In this document: positions 51,516 through 61,514 of the stretch, one piece after another
Layout: every line of letters starts with the position of its first letter
Numbering within the stretch: the stretch's first letter is position 1
NCBI RefSeq assembly: GCF_001830325.1
Contig: NZ_MHZG01000011.1
Coordinates: forward strand, 62,001-126,000
From: Polynucleobacter sp. GWA2_45_21
GTDB lineage: Bacteria > Pseudomonadota > Gammaproteobacteria > Burkholderiales > Burkholderiaceae
Direction: 5' to 3'
Length of the DNA stretch: 64,000 nt
Translations under genes and position numbers: made by a program
Notes under the pieces: model-generated
Told to the model about the DNA's origin: nothing
The model's database searches: none
Seen by the model: only the letters and a program-made list of their open reading frames with translations

Positions 51516-54212
51516 TCAAACCATCATTGGGTTTGGTTTGGTGGTATCGATTTCGTACTTCTTAATTGCTTCCGCTAGCTTTTGACGATCAAGTTGACCA
51601 GCATCCACCAAAGAACGTAATGCTGTTAATACAACCCAGCGACGATCTACTTCAAAGAAGTCGCGCAACTTTTCTCGTGTGTCTGAACGACCAAAGCCAT
51701 CAGTACCCAAAACTTCGAAGCGACGACCCATATGCTGAATTGCTGGACGAATTTGTTCCGCAAATAAACGCACATAGTCAGTAGCTGCAATAATTGGGCC
51801 AGTAGTATCTTTCAAGCACTTCTCTACGTGAGACAAAGAAGGTGCTGCCGTTGGGTTTAATAGATTGTTGCGATGTACTGCATTCCAATCACGGCCTAAC
51901 TCGGTAAAGCTTGGGCAACCCCACAGATCAGATGCGATACCCCAATCTTTATGCAAGATCTCAGCAGCTTCAATCACTTCACGGAAAATCGTGCCTGAAC
52001 CCAAAAGCTGAACGCGCAATTTAGCATTGGCATCACCAACGGAGTCGAGCTTGTACATGCCTTTAATAATGTCTTGTTCTGCACCCTTTGGCATTGCTGG
52101 GTGAGCATAGTTCTCATTCATCAAGGTGATGTAGTAATAGACATCTTCTTGCTCGGCCAACATGCGACGCATACCATCTTGAATAACTACCGCCACTTCA
52201 AATGAGAATGAAGGGTCATAGCTAATACAGTTTGGAATGGCAGCACTCCATACTTGGCTGTGGCCGTCTTCATGCTGAAGGCCTTCGCCATTCAAAGTGG
52301 TTCTACCGGCAGTGCCACCCAATAAGAACCCACGGCTACGCATATCGCCAGCAGCCCAACAAAGGTCACCAATACGCTGGAAACCAAACATCGAGTAGAA
52401 GATGTAGAAAGGCAACATCGGCACGCCATGAGTCGAGTATGAAGTTGCAGCAGCGATCCAGTCGCACATACCACCCGCTTCATTAATACCCTCTTGCAAG
52501 ATCTGCCCAGTCTTATCCTCTTTATAGAACATCAATTGATCATGATCTTCTGGGGTGTAGAGCTGGCCTAGTTGATTCCAAATGCCGAGTTGGCGGAACA
52601 TGCCCTCCATACCAAAGGTACGAGACTCGTCAGGAACAATTGGAACCACACGCTTGCCAAGAACTTTGTCGCGCACAATCGTATTGAGCATCCGAACAAA
52701 AGCCATGGTTGTGGAAATCTCGCGACCTTCTGATGTCGCCTCTAGTAAGGGCGCAAATACATCCAGCGCAGGCACAGGCAGGCTCTCTGCTTTCATACGA
52801 CGCTGTGGCAAGTAGCCACCCAACTCTTGACGTCGAGCTTTCATGTACTCGAGCTCTGGACTGCCTTCAGCAAACTTGACTAAAGGCATTTCATCCAATT
52901 GCTCATCCTTCACCGGAATCTCAAAGCGATCACGGAAACGACGTACATCATCGGCATTCATCTTCTTTGCTTGGTGAGCAATATTCATCGCCTCACCCGA
53001 TCCACCCATACCGTAACCCTTAATGGTGTGAGCCAAGATAACTGTTGGTTGATTTTTGTGATTCACGGCTGAATGAAAGGCTGCAAATACTTTATGAGGA
53101 TCATGACCACCACGATTCAGCTGCCAAATCTCATCATCACTCCAGTCACTCACTAGCGACTTTAATTCGGGAGTATTGAATACGATCTCACGAACATAGG
53201 CACCACTCTTCGCTTTCATGGTTTGGTACTCGCCGTCCACGATTTCGCCAAGACGTTGCATCAAGATGCCTTTTTTATCGCGTGCGAACAGAGCATCCCA
53301 ATGACCACCCCAAACTACTTTAATTACATTCCAGCCAGCGCCACGGAATTCACTTTCGAGCTCTTGAATAATTTTGCCGTTACCACGTACAGGACCATCA
53401 AGGCGTTGCAAGTTACAGTTCACAACGAAAATCAGGTTATCTAATTTTTCACGGCCAGCCATACCAATTGCGCCGAGTGATTCTGGCTCATCCGTTTCAC
53501 CGTCACCGAGGAAAGCCCAGACTTTGCGACCTTCTGCCTTGATAAACCCGCGATCTTGCATGTAGCGCATAAAGCGTGCTTGATAAATAGCCATGATCGG
53601 GCCAAGGCCCATTGAGACTGTAGGGAACTGCCAGAAATCAGGCATCAACCAAGGATGCGGATAACTGGAGATACCCTTACCGCCAACTTCTTGACGGAAG
53701 TTATTCAACTGCTCGTCTGATAATCGGCCCAGCATATAAGCTCGTGCGTAAACACCAGGAGCTGAATGCCCCTGAACAAAAATCAGGTCACCACCATGCT
53801 CTGGAGATGGCGCATGCCAAAAATGATTAAAGCCAACGTCATATAAAGTAGCGGCCGATTGGAAGGATGAAATATGGCCACCAACGTTGGTGTCTTTGTT
53901 TGCACGAAGAACCATGGCCATCGCATTCCAGCGAGTATATGAACGAATCCGATGCTCCACATTTTGATCGCCAGGCAAGCGCGCTTGCTGCTCTACCGGA
54001 ATCGTATTGATGTAGGGAGTTTCAGCATGGAATGGTTGATTTACTCCATTGACTCGAGCATGAGAGATTTGCTGATCTATAAGATAGGCCGCACGTTCCG
54101 GACCTTCATTACGAATGACGCCATCTAAGGCCTGTAACCACTCTTGAGTTTCACCTGGATCCGCATCTTGCTTTCCTGCGCTACCCAAAATTTGATCTGG
54201 AACTGCTGCCAT
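51516..54212 (-). CDS. aceE: Pyruvate dehydrogenase E1 component (homodimeric)
   Basis: An 898-residue ThDP-dependent E1 of the AceE type that decarboxylates pyruvate and acetylates E2. The ThDP motif is FLGDGETDEPES, and HISSFQSAATLYDVGFNHFW, IKGYGMGGSGEAMNIAHQAKKM and DGFGRSDTREKLRDFFEVDRRWV are typical. The C-terminus DTTKPNPMMV is of normal type. It is the first gene of the PDH operon; the region upstream, shared with a divergent sensor kinase gene, has two inverted repeats. Confidence 0.98.
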   Translation of the reverse strand: MAAVPDQILGSAGKQDADPGETQEWLQALDGVIRNEGPERAAYLIDQQISHARVNGVNQPFHAETPYINTIPVEQQARLPGDQNVEHRIRSYTRWNAMAMVLRANKDTNVGGHISSFQSAATLYDVGFNHFWHAPSPEHGGDLIFVQGHSAPGVYARAYMLGRLSDEQLNNFRQEVGGKGISSYPHPWLMPDFWQFPTVSMGLGPIMAIYQARFMRYMQDRGFIKAEGRKVWAFLGDGETDEPESLGAIGMAGREKLDNLIFVVNCNLQRLDGPVRGNGKIIQELESEFRGAGWNVIKVVWGGHWDALFARDKKGILMQRLGEIVDGEYQTMKAKSGAYVREIVFNTPELKSLVSDWSDDEIWQLNRGGHDPHKVFAAFHSAVNHKNQPTVILAHTIKGYGMGGSGEAMNIAHQAKKMNADDVRRFRDRFEIPVKDEQLDEMPLVKFAEGSPELEYMKARRQELGGYLPQRRMKAESLPVPALDVFAPLLEATSEGREISTTMAFVRMLNTIVRDKVLGKRVVPIVPDESRTFGMEGMFRQLGIWNQLGQLYTPEDHDQLMFYKEDKTGQILQEGINEAGGMCDWIAAATSYSTHGVPMLPFYIFYSMFGFQRIGDLCWAAGDMRSRGFLLGGTAGRTTLNGEGLQHEDGHSQVWSAAIPNCISYDPSFSFEVAVVIQDGMRRMLAEQEDVYYYITLMNENYAHPAMPKGAEQDIIKGMYKLDSVGDANAKLRVQLLGSGTIFREVIEAAEILHKDWGIASDLWGCPSFTELGRDWNAVHRNNLLNPTAAPSLSHVEKCLKDTTGPIIAATDYVRLFAEQIRPAIQHMGRRFEVLGTDGFGRSDTREKLRDFFEVDRRWVVLTALRSLVDAGQLDRQKLAEAIKKYEIDTTKPNPMMV

Positions 54213-54318
54213 AAACTGCCTCCATTAGTCACATCGGTCTGATTTATTCACTCTATAGGCAATATTCTAGGAAGGTCCATGGGTGTAAACAAGCAATTTT
54301 CCACATAATGATAATATT

Positions 54319-54333
54319 TATCACAATGTGATA
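54319..54333. promoter_or_regulatory. Palindrome TATCACA-A-TGTGATA between aceE and the sensor kinase gene
   Basis: A perfect seven-base inverted repeat with a one-base spacer, 107-121 bases upstream of aceE and about 85-100 bases upstream of the divergent kinase gene. It begins only four bases before the TGTTGCAAC repeat. The arms TCACA/TGTGA are in the opposite orientation to a CRP site, so it is not a standard CRP box. The protein that binds it is unknown. Confidence 0.45.
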
Positions 54334-54336
54334 TTT

Positions 54337-54350
54337 TGTTGCAACGCAAT
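54337..54350. promoter_or_regulatory. TGTTGCAACGCAAT motif upstream of aceE and the divergent sensor kinase
   Basis: Fourteen bases identical to the site upstream of the phasin gene (24467-24480) and similar to that upstream of sdhC. It is 125 bases from the aceE start and 67 from the kinase start, so it could control either. TGTTGC-AAC-GCAA has the TGC/GCA dyad expected of a PhaR-like site; the factor is inferred. Confidence 0.5.
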
Positions 54351-54416
54351 CCAAAAAGCCAGAGCGGCCACAATGGGCGAGAAAGCGGTGCTAGTAAGGC
54401 AAAATAGCCCTATTAC

Positions 54417-56927
54417 ATGAAAAAAATCGCATTTTCGATATGGCAACTCAAGCCTGTGAGATGGATCCGTCGAATACGGGGATTTAAGCTTGTCTACACG
54501 CCTTTAATTGCGATTGTGCTGTTTACCGTGGTGATGGGCGTCATAATGGGCACGCTTCAGCTCCAGGAAAAAAGTCAGCAAGAAGCGGCACTATTTAGAG
54601 AACTCTCTTTTGCAAAGCAACGCATTCAATTGCGTTTTGCAAACAATACCGATGTGTTGCAATCCATTGGGCGGGATTATGTCAGCGCCGGAGATTCCAT
54701 AAAGTTAAAAGATAACGCGCTTCTTCAGGCAGAAAATCTTCTGCAAAACAATCATGAGATTGCGAAAATTGCCTGGATTAATGAAACATACCAGAGTGAA
54801 TGGAAGGTACCTCCGCACAACTTAAAAACCGATTGGTTTAATAAAGTAAACAATGCGAACGTCATAAATAAGATGCTACAGAGAACGCTTGAGCTTAGCG
54901 CCGCCACTAATAGGCCGGCGTTTAGCAATTTCATCTCACTTGAAGTTCCAAGCGACGAGGTCATCTCCAAAGAAATTCGCAATGTGTTTTGGCAAACAGT
55001 GCCTCTACTTTCTGGTAACGAAATTAAAGGCATGGTTGCCGCTCTGTATACAACCCAGGGGATACTAGAAATGATCCCCGCGGAACTCAAAGCCCAATAT
55101 CGATTCACTCTAATTACAGGTGATGATCAGGTCTTGGCAATCTCATCTGATAAAAATACGCCGAAACGCGCATTTAGCAATCAAACCAGCTTAGATATTG
55201 GCGTCCTAAGTCCAAACCTTAGCCTCAGGATCGATACCTACCCTCCAGAAACCAATTTAACGTTCAGGATGTTGATTGGCGTTGTTCTGGGTTTAAGTGC
55301 CTTCGTGATTTGGAGTTTGTGGTCTGTTTTAAAGCAGATGCAAGTTAGACAAGAAGTAGAGGCGAATCTTCGGGCTGAGACAAATTTTCGTAGTGCGATG
55401 GAAAATTCCACGCCAGTTGGAATTCGCGCACATGATATGAATCGGGCGATCACCTATGTCAACCCTGCTTTTTGCGAGATGACTGGTTGGTCTGCGGAAG
55501 AGCTGATAGGACTTAGCCCCCCTTTTGCCTTCTGGCCTGAGGATCAAAAGGAGGGGCTCACCAAAAAAATGAATCAAGCTCTCCAGATGACCTTGAATCA
55601 AGATAAGAAGATTGGGGTCGAGGGCTCAATCCTCCACCGTAACGGCTCAGTCATCCAGACCCGAACATTCATTGCTCCACTGATTGATGAAAAGGGCAAA
55701 CAAACTGGTTGGATCACCTCATTAATTGATATTTCTGAGCCAAAGAAAATTCGCGAGGAATTAGCTGCGTCACAAGAACGATTCATTACTGTTTTAGAAG
55801 GTTTAGATGCATCAGTTTCAGTGGTCTCTAATGAAACGGGTGAGTTATTGTTTGCAAATCGCTTCTATCGCGAACGTTTTGGTAGCTCTGCTAAAGGTCA
55901 TCGTGATTTAGCCGGTGGCGATATTAAGCAAAACGTATTGCAAGCTCCTATTGAAGCCAGTATGGCCACCTCCTTGCATCAAGAAACAGAGTCAGAAGAA
56001 ATTCAATTGCTCGATGTATCAACGGGAACTTCAAAATGGTATGAAGTACGCAGACGATTTGTGCCATGGGTTGATGGACAGTTAGCACAGCTATTGATTG
56101 CTACAGATATCACGATTCGTATTGAGGCAGAGGATTTAGCGCGCCAACAAGAAGAGCGCATGCAATTCTCTAGCCGCTTAACTACTATGGGTGAAATGGC
56201 GTCCTCTCTGGCGCATGAGTTAAACCAACCGCTTGCTGCAATTTCAAACTACTGTATGGGTGTAGCCAAACGCCTGCAAGGACAACTTGAGCCTGCTCTA
56301 CAAAAAGACATTCTTCCCGCACTAGAAAAAGCTTCGGATCAAGCGCATAGAGCCGGAACAATCATTCAGCGCATTAAAGGCTTTGTGAAGCGTAGCGAAC
56401 CGCAACGAAAATCTTGCGACATCAGTGAAATTATTAATGATGCGGTTGGCTTAGTTGAGATCGAAGCACATCGACACCGCATGAACATTGCCACTCAAAT
56501 TGCCGAAAATCTCCCGCCAGTGGATGTGGATCCGGTTTTAATTTTGCAGGTCCTAGTGAACCTTCTTAAGAATTCACTGGATAGTATGAGGGAAGTCTAC
56601 CCCCTCTCATCACGCTGGTCTGCCCCTCCAGTCAAAATTTCGGCCGACCTAGATACCAGCACCTTTCCTGCAATGCTACGCATCCAAGTAGCCGATACAG
56701 GTGCCGGAATCGCTGAATCCGTTATTGAACGGATGTTTGAGCCCTTTTTTAGCACTAAAAACGATGGAATGGGCATGGGTCTGAATATTTGCCGATCTGT
56801 AATCGAGTCCCATCAGGGCCGACTTTGGGCAAAAAATCAGATGGATGCAGAACATACAAAGCTGTCGGGCTGCACCTTTACAATACTATTACCTCTAGAG
56901 TCTCCGGGCTCAATGGCAAATAGTTAA
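54417..56927 (+). CDS. Membrane PAS sensor histidine kinase
   Basis: An 836-residue two-component kinase. Membrane spans at about residues 26-47 and 283-305 flank a sensory part of about 235 residues in the periplasm. PAS1 is about 321-440 (FRSAMENSTPVGIRAHDMNRAITYVNPAFCEMTGWSAEELIG) and PAS2 about 452-560. The HisKA domain carries His600 in SSLAHELNQPLAAISNY, and the ATPase domain has LVNLLKNSLDSM, DTGAGI and GMGMGLNICRSVIESHQG. It belongs to the FixL/DctB-like HPK4 group and is paired with the next gene. The signal is unknown. Confidence 0.93.
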   Translation: MKKIAFSIWQLKPVRWIRRIRGFKLVYTPLIAIVLFTVVMGVIMGTLQLQEKSQQEAALFRELSFAKQRIQLRFANNTDVLQSIGRDYVSAGDSIKLKDNALLQAENLLQNNHEIAKIAWINETYQSEWKVPPHNLKTDWFNKVNNANVINKMLQRTLELSAATNRPAFSNFISLEVPSDEVISKEIRNVFWQTVPLLSGNEIKGMVAALYTTQGILEMIPAELKAQYRFTLITGDDQVLAISSDKNTPKRAFSNQTSLDIGVLSPNLSLRIDTYPPETNLTFRMLIGVVLGLSAFVIWSLWSVLKQMQVRQEVEANLRAETNFRSAMENSTPVGIRAHDMNRAITYVNPAFCEMTGWSAEELIGLSPPFAFWPEDQKEGLTKKMNQALQMTLNQDKKIGVEGSILHRNGSVIQTRTFIAPLIDEKGKQTGWITSLIDISEPKKIREELAASQERFITVLEGLDASVSVVSNETGELLFANRFYRERFGSSAKGHRDLAGGDIKQNVLQAPIEASMATSLHQETESEEIQLLDVSTGTSKWYEVRRRFVPWVDGQLAQLLIATDITIRIEAEDLARQQEERMQFSSRLTTMGEMASSLAHELNQPLAAISNYCMGVAKRLQGQLEPALQKDILPALEKASDQAHRAGTIIQRIKGFVKRSEPQRKSCDISEIINDAVGLVEIEAHRHRMNIATQIAENLPPVDVDPVLILQVLVNLLKNSLDSMREVYPLSSRWSAPPVKISADLDTSTFPAMLRIQVADTGAGIAESVIERMFEPFFSTKNDGMGMGLNICRSVIESHQGRLWAKNQMDAEHTKLSGCTFTILLPLESPGSMANS

Positions 56928-56962
56928 TTTATGTATTTTTAGATTTATCTGTGAGAGCTAAT

Positions 56963-57610
56963 ATGAATATCAGTGCTACTACCAAACCAAACCAAGCTGA
57001 AGTGGTTTATGTTGTAGATGACGACGAGGCGGTTCGCGACTCCCTCACCTGGTTACTAGAAAGTAATGGGTATGTTGTTCGCTGTCATGCAAGCGCTGAA
57101 CGATTCTTACAGTCTCTTCAAAGCACCGACAAATCTACGATCTCTTGCGCAATCTTAGATGTTCGAATGTCAGGCATGTCAGGCCTTGAATTACAAGAAC
57201 GTTTAATTAGTGAAAATCTACCAATGCCCGTTGCATTTATCACTGGTCATGGTGATGTGTCGATGGCAGTTTCAACAATGAAGCGTGGCGCAGTTGATTT
57301 CATTGAAAAGCCCTTCAAAGAAAATGATCTCTGCGGTTTGGTTGATCGCATGCTTGCAAAAGCACGTGTTGATTATTCTCAAGCAAGTCAACGCAAAATC
57401 ACTCAGAGCCTCTTAAGCAAACTGACTGGTCGTGAGCGCCAAGTTCTCGAGCGCATTGTGGCTGGCCGCTTGAATAAGCAGATTGCAGATGATCTGAGTA
57501 TTTCCATCAAAACTGTTGAAGCACACCGCGCCAACATTATGGAAAAGCTCAACGTAAATACCGTTGCAGATTTACTCCGCTTAGCACTATCAGATCCACA
57601 ACCTAATTAA
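56963..57610 (+). CDS. FixJ/NarL-type response regulator
   Basis: A response regulator of 215 residues. I choose the ATG at 56963 (MNISATTKPNQAEVVYVVDDDEA), because GAGAG lies at ribosome-site distance; a GTG four codons earlier is possible. The receiver domain has DDD near residue 19-21, phospho-acceptor Asp66 in AILDVRMSGMSG, and the conserved Lys in IEKPFKE. The LuxR-type helix-turn-helix is LTGRERQVLERIVAGRLNKQIADDLSISIKTVEAHRANIMEKL. It follows the kinase by 35 bases and is its likely partner. Confidence 0.93.
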   Translation: MNISATTKPNQAEVVYVVDDDEAVRDSLTWLLESNGYVVRCHASAERFLQSLQSTDKSTISCAILDVRMSGMSGLELQERLISENLPMPVAFITGHGDVSMAVSTMKRGAVDFIEKPFKENDLCGLVDRMLAKARVDYSQASQRKITQSLLSKLTGRERQVLERIVAGRLNKQIADDLSISIKTVEAHRANIMEKLNVNTVADLLRLALSDPQPN

Positions 57611-57616
57611 TTTCTT

Positions 57617-58471
57617 ATGCCTGCACAGCTACTCGACGGCGTTGCCTTATCCAAAAAACTACGTACTGAAATTGCTGCCCGCGGCGCAATCGTTACCGCC
57701 AAAGGCGTTAGACCAGGCCTAGCAGTAATTGTTGTTGGAGAAAATCCGGCAAGCCAGGTTTATGTCCGCAATAAAGTAAAGGCTTGTGAAGATGTCGGCT
57801 TTCATTCTGTGCTCGAGCGCTATTCAGTCGAGTTAGGTGAAGAGGAATTGCTGGCTCGCATTGCTACCCTGAATGCTGACCCATCTATTCACGGTATTTT
57901 GGTTCAACTTCCCCTTCCAGAACATATTGCAGCAGAACGCGTTCTAGAAGCAATTGCCCCAGAAAAAGATGTGGATGGCTTTCATGTGGCTAATGCTGGC
58001 GCCTTAATGGTGGGCCAGCCTGAATTTAAGCCCTGTACCCCCTATGGCTGCATGAAGATCCTCGAGAGCATTGAATACCCTATTCGCGGTGCTCGCGCAG
58101 TGATTGTGGGCGCTTCCAATATCGTTGGAAAGCCGATGGCGATGCTATTACTGCAAGCAGGTGCAACTGTCACCATTTGCAATAGCAAAACGCGTGACCT
58201 GGCGCACCACACTAAGGATGCTGACATCTTGGTGGTTGCCACCGGCAAACCCAAAATGATTACGGGCGATATGGTCAAGAATGGTGCCGTTGTGATTGAT
58301 GTTGGCATCAATCGCATGCCTGATGGCAAGCTTTGTGGTGATGTTGATTTTGATGCCGCCCAGTATATTGCTGGCTGGATCACACCTGTGCCTGGTGGCG
58401 TAGGCCCCATGACGATCACCATGCTCCTCATGAATACCTTAGAAGCGGCAGAAAAGGCAGCAAAACGCTAG
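57617..58471 (+). CDS. folD: Methylenetetrahydrofolate dehydrogenase/cyclohydrolase
   Basis: A bifunctional one-carbon enzyme that interconverts methylene-, methenyl- and formyl-tetrahydrofolate. The 284 residues include [14 protein letters not shown] with the catalytic Lys, [13 protein letters not shown], the NADP-binding [31 protein letters not shown], and the C-terminal signature [15 protein letters not shown]. It starts six bases after the response-regulator stop. Confidence 0.98.
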   Translation: MPAQLLDGVALSKKLRTEIAARGAIVTAKGVRPGLAVIVVGENPASQVYVRNKVKACEDVGFHSVLERYSVELGEEELLARIATLNADPSIHGILVQLPLPEHIAAERVLEAIAPEKDVDGFHVANAGALMVGQPEFKPCTPYGCMKILESIEYPIRGARAVIVGASNIVGKPMAMLLLQAGATVTICNSKTRDLAHHTKDADILVVATGKPKMITGDMVKNGAVVIDVGINRMPDGKLCGDVDFDAAQYIAGWITPVPGGVGPMTITMLLMNTLEAAEKAAKR

Positions 58472-58524
58472 GGAATTGATTGGGACTTTTGGCAAAATTG
58501 CCTGCAGTCCATTAAGCTAGAGGG

Positions 58525-60657
58525 ATGACTACATCTACCCCTTTACAAGCCTCTGCTGACCTACAACAAAATCCACTCATTTCATTCGGCCGAGGTATTT
58601 GCGACTACTCTCAGGTCAAGTCTTCGGACATTAAACCTGCGATAGATTTTCTACTGGCACAAGCGGAGAAAGCAGTGGCTCAAGCGGTCGACCCAAAGAC
58701 GCCAGCAAGCTGGAATGAGTTGGTTGAGCCTCTCGAAGATGCCACCGAATCTCTCAGCAGATCATGGGGAGTGATTTCACACCTCAATAGTGTTGCAGAT
58801 ACGCCAGAACTGAGAGCAGCTTATGGTGAAATGATCCCCAAAGTTACCGCGTTCTTCTCAAGCCTAGGTCAAAACTTAGCGCTTTACCAGAGATTCAAAG
58901 AGCTTAGTCAAAGCTCTAGCTATGCCAATCTAAGTACTTCGCAGAAAAAAGTGATTGAAAATTCTTTAAGGGATTTTCGTCTCGGCGGAGCAGAACTGAG
59001 TGATGGTGATAAGCCACGTTTTTCCCAAATTCAGGATGAGCAAGCATTGCTAGGAAAAGCATTTTCAGACCATGTATTAGATGCGACTGACAGCTTTGTC
59101 CATCTCGTTACAGACAAGTCTGAGTTGGCAGGGTTACCTGAAGACGCCATTGCCGCAGCTGCAGATACAGCACAGCAAAAAGGTTTGCAAGGTTGGGCTT
59201 TTACCCTCCACTTCCCCTCTTACTACCCAGTCATGCAGTACTCAGAGAATCGCTCACTACGTCGCTTGATGTATGAAGCTTACGTAACGCGAGCCTCAGA
59301 ATTGGCTCCCCAGTATTCAAAAGGAAAGCTAGATTGGGACAACACTGCAAATATGCTGGAGCAACTCAAGTTGCGTGATGAAGAAGCACGCATGCTAGGG
59401 TTTGAGAACTATGCTGCTCTGAGTCTAGCCCCCAAAATGGCCAGCAGTGTCAGTGAGGTAGATGGGTTCCTCACTACCTTTGCACAAAAAGCGAAACCAT
59501 TTGCACTGAAAGATTGGCAAGAGCTTTCTAACTTTGCCAAAGCTGAATTGAATATTGGCGATGGACTGGAGCCATGGGATATTGCTTTTGCCTCTGAAAG
59601 ACTTAAACAAGAACGCTACTCTTTCTCCGAGAATGAACTCAAGCAATATTTCCCGCTACCCAAAGTGCTAGATGGACTCTTTCAAGTCATCCAGACTTTG
59701 TTTGGTGTGAAAATTGAGAGCGCCAATCTGCCAACTTGGCATGGGGATGTCCAATCCTTCTCGGTTAAGAATGCTGAAGACAGGGTTGTAGCCTACTTCT
59801 ATTTAGACCCATATGCTCGCCCTGGTAAGCGCGGTGGCGCCTGGATGGATGATGCGCGTGGTCGCAGAGAATTGCCTAATGGTGAGATTCAAGTGCCAGT
59901 AGCGTATTTGGTTTGCAATTTTGCACCTCCAGTAAAAGTAGATGGCGTGCTGCGTCAACCCACCATTACGCATGATGATGTCATCACCCTATTCCACGAG
60001 AGTGGTCATGGCCTGCATCACCTCTTAACCCAGGTAAGCGCTTTAGGTGTATCCGGTATCAATGGTGTGGAATGGGATGCGGTTGAATTACCGAGCCAGT
60101 TCATGGAAAACTTCTGCTGGGAGTGGGAGGTCTTAGAAAAGATGACCTCACATGCTGAGACTGAAAAACCTCTCCCCCGAGAGCTTTATGAAAAAATACT
60201 AGCTGCAAAGAACTTCCAAAATGGCTATATGACATTGCGCCAAGTGGTGATGTCTCTGACTGATTGGCGCCTGCATGCTAATTTTGATGCTGTAAATGCA
60301 AAAGGTCAGGCGGTGTTGGAGCTATCTAAAAGCATTGCAGATGAATTCAATGTTATTCCGCAACCAGCTATCTCCCGATGGATCAATACCTTTAGCCATA
60401 TTTTTGCAGGAGGTTACGCAGCAGGCTATTACAGCTATAAATGGGCTGAAGTACTTTCTGCGGATGTTTACTCTGCCTTTGAAGAAGCAGCAAAACTCAC
60501 TGGCAGTGTTCTGGATGAAAAAACGGGGGCTCGTTATCGCCAAGAGATCTTGGAGGTAGGCGGCAGTCGTCCGGCAGCTGAGTCATTCAAGGCATTTAGA
60601 GGCAGAGAACCCAGTATTGATGCCCTACTTCGTCACGGCGGCCTGGTCACCCAGTGA
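58525..60657 (+). CDS. prlC: Oligopeptidase A (M3 family metallopeptidase)
   Basis: A 710-residue cytosolic zinc peptidase that degrades short peptides, including cleaved signal peptides. The zinc motif is HESGHG in LFHESGHGLHHLLTQVSALG (HExxH), with the third ligand Glu in GVEWDAVELPSQFMENFCWE. YFYLDPYARPGKRGGAWMDD upstream and FAGGYAAGYYSYKWAEVLSADVYSAF near the C-terminus are family hallmarks. It starts 53 bases after folD and is convergent with xth, with an 11-base gap. Confidence 0.96.
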   Translation: MTTSTPLQASADLQQNPLISFGRGICDYSQVKSSDIKPAIDFLLAQAEKAVAQAVDPKTPASWNELVEPLEDATESLSRSWGVISHLNSVADTPELRAAYGEMIPKVTAFFSSLGQNLALYQRFKELSQSSSYANLSTSQKKVIENSLRDFRLGGAELSDGDKPRFSQIQDEQALLGKAFSDHVLDATDSFVHLVTDKSELAGLPEDAIAAAADTAQQKGLQGWAFTLHFPSYYPVMQYSENRSLRRLMYEAYVTRASELAPQYSKGKLDWDNTANMLEQLKLRDEEARMLGFENYAALSLAPKMASSVSEVDGFLTTFAQKAKPFALKDWQELSNFAKAELNIGDGLEPWDIAFASERLKQERYSFSENELKQYFPLPKVLDGLFQVIQTLFGVKIESANLPTWHGDVQSFSVKNAEDRVVAYFYLDPYARPGKRGGAWMDDARGRRELPNGEIQVPVAYLVCNFAPPVKVDGVLRQPTITHDDVITLFHESGHGLHHLLTQVSALGVSGINGVEWDAVELPSQFMENFCWEWEVLEKMTSHAETEKPLPRELYEKILAAKNFQNGYMTLRQVVMSLTDWRLHANFDAVNAKGQAVLELSKSIADEFNVIPQPAISRWINTFSHIFAGGYAAGYYSYKWAEVLSADVYSAFEEAAKLTGSVLDEKTGARYRQEILEVGGSRPAAESFKAFRGREPSIDALLRHGGLVTQ

Positions 60658-60668
60658 AGCTAAAAGTT

Positions 60669-61514
60669 CTAGGCTGAAATCTTTGCAATGACGGGGGCGT
60701 GATCCGAAGGTTGCTCCCAAGTACGAGGCTCTTTATCGATAATGCTTTCTGTGCATTTATCTTTAAGGGCCTCGCTTAATAGAATGTGATCAATCCGCAT
60801 TCCAGCATTTCTTCTGAAGCCCATCATGCGGTAATCCCACCAGCTAAAGGATTTAGGCGCCTGTTCAAACATCCGATAAGAATCGATAAGCCCTAGATTT
60901 AAAAGCTGCTGAAACGCCTCTCTCTCAGGCGGGGAAACGAGGTTTTGACCAATCCACTTAGCGGGATCATGCACATCATCATCCGTAGGTGCGATATTGA
61001 AATCGCCCAAAAGTGCTAAGCGACTATTCTGAGCCAACTCATCGCTTAACCAATCTTCTAAAGCTTTGAGCCAAGCTAATTTGTAGGCAAACTTATCGCT
61101 ATCGGGCGATTGTCCATTAGGGAAGTAAGCAGATACCAAGCGAATGGGTTGCATCCCTTTAAAGCACACTGTAGCTGCCAAAATACGCTGTTGTTCATCC
61201 GTGTTGCCAGGGATATTTCTAATGGGCTTTAAAAAAGTTGTTTCATGATTACTGGCAATCGGAGCTAATGCAGCTTTGCGAACAATAATGGCCACACCGT
61301 TATAAGTCTTCTGACCAGCAGCGATGCTGAGGTAGCCCGCATCTTCAAGTTCCTTGTGCGGATACTTATCATCAGTGAGCTTGAGCTCTTGAAGACAAAG
61401 AGCATCAATCGGCTTCTTAGCCTTCTCTTGGTCCTGCAGCCACTTGAGTACATGAGGTAAACGTACCTTCAGTGAATTCACATTCCAAGCAGCTATTCTT
61501 ACTGACTCAGCCAT
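60669..61514 (-). CDS. xth: Exodeoxyribonuclease III (AP endonuclease)
   Basis: A DNA-repair nuclease of the ExoIII/APE1 family. I start at the ATG at 61514 (MAESVRIAAWNVNSLKVRLPHVLKWL), which overlaps the ntrC stop by eight bases; an upstream in-frame start would lie inside ntrC. Length is 281 residues. Active-site motifs are AAWNVNSLKVR, CLQELKLTDDKYP (Glu ligand), ALLGDFNIAPTDDDVHDP, WWDYRMMGFRRNAGMRIDHILLS and PSDHAPVIAKI (final His). Confidence 0.95.
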   Translation of the reverse strand: MAESVRIAAWNVNSLKVRLPHVLKWLQDQEKAKKPIDALCLQELKLTDDKYPHKELEDAGYLSIAAGQKTYNGVAIIVRKAALAPIASNHETTFLKPIRNIPGNTDEQQRILAATVCFKGMQPIRLVSAYFPNGQSPDSDKFAYKLAWLKALEDWLSDELAQNSRLALLGDFNIAPTDDDVHDPAKWIGQNLVSPPEREAFQQLLNLGLIDSYRMFEQAPKSFSWWDYRMMGFRRNAGMRIDHILLSEALKDKCTESIIDKEPRTWEQPSDHAPVIAKISA

